DNA of 5,275 bases from Desulfobacteraceae bacterium (lineage in GTDB: Bacteria; Desulfobacterota; Desulfobacteria; Desulfobacterales; Desulfobacteraceae), in contig WFQS01000552.1 of NCBI GenBank assembly GCA_015486915.1, positions 1-5,275 on the forward strand, in the 5' to 3' direction. Position numbers and translations under genes: made by a program. Below the pieces are notes generated by a model that made no database searches, was not told where the DNA came from, and saw nothing but the letters and a program-made list of their open reading frames with translations. The stretch's first letter is position 1. Every line of letters starts with the position of its first letter. Below are positions 5,038 through 5,275 of the stretch, in pieces.

Positions 5038-5275
5038 TTATTGTGAATGAATGTTTTTTCTCAAAGGGATTTTTTTTGTAATAATGACATTTTCCGCAAT
5101 GTTATGTACAGAACTGCCTGCTGATATTTTTTTTTTCTGCAGATAAAAAAAATTATCTGCTGCAAACACGATAACACAAATTGTTATGAAGAGAAGTATT
5201 ATAAAAATATAAAATTTCATGGATTTTTCAAATTTTGTTTCATTGTTGATTTTAAAATCGAGTGTATTACCGGCC
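5038..5275 (-). CDS. C-terminal end of a single-span membrane protein, cut by window edge
   Basis: The frame is open from the right edge to TAA at 5040-5038, 78 codons in all. It begins with a polar stretch (about 18 residues, GNTLDFKINNETKFEKS), followed by a single hydrophobic span (FYIFIILLFITICVIVFAA) and a basic tail of about 38 residues ending KNIHSQ. A complete 60-residue protein from the ATG at 5220 is possible, but no Shine-Dalgarno sequence stands before it and the frame stays open upstream, so a partial gene is more likely. It lies 78 bases upstream of the ATPase gene on the same strand and may belong to the operon. The function is unknown. An ExeA/MshM- or MshN-like pilus accessory protein would fit the position, but nothing in the visible part proves it. 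Confidence 0.6.
   Translation of the reverse strand, partial: AGNTLDFKINNETKFEKSMKFYIFIILLFITICVIVFAADNFFYLQKKKISAGSSVHNIAENVIITKKIPLRKNIHSQ

Overview
The window looks like AT-rich DNA from a Gram-negative bacterium. It carries part of a type IV pilus / type II secretion-like assembly system. Low-GC coding, the MSHA-like order (assembly ATPase followed by platform protein) and the wordy AT-rich intergenic DNA would fit a deltaproteobacterium (Desulfobacterota, for example a sulfate reducer). That placement is inference only; no marker gene is present.

Layout. Positions 1-119 hold no gene I can establish, only possible ends of genes lying outside the window. They are followed by a strong intrinsic terminator at 120-158. 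A 202-residue helical cytoplasmic protein that I do not recognise lies on the minus strand at 257-865, with a very good ribosome binding site. A gene-free stretch of about 390 bases (866-1257) separates it from a divergent plus-strand gene. This stretch contains a candidate promoter, two competing hairpins, a 24-base direct repeat and an 11-base inverted repeat. The plus-strand gene (about 1258-1998) encodes a large prepilin/pseudopilin with a class III signal peptide and two Ca-binding-like Asp loops.

The right-hand part is a minus-strand operon read from the right edge leftwards. It starts with the C-terminal end of an unidentified single-span membrane protein (5038-5275, cut by the edge). 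Next comes a complete 550-residue GspE/PilB/MshE-type assembly ATPase (3307-4959), then a 412-residue GspF/PilC/MshG-type inner-membrane platform protein (2045-3283). The operon converges on the prepilin gene across a 46-base gap that contains a small hairpin.

How they work together: the hexameric cytoplasmic ATPase would drive the platform protein, which pulls prepilins out of the inner membrane into a helical filament. The plus-strand prepilin is a natural substrate. No prepilin peptidase, secretin, retraction ATPase or major pilin lies in the window, so the remaining parts must be elsewhere. I see no wholly new system. The most interesting points are the start site of the prepilin, which may use ATC; the degenerate c-di-GMP-type N-domain of the ATPase; and the repeat-built leader in front of the prepilin.
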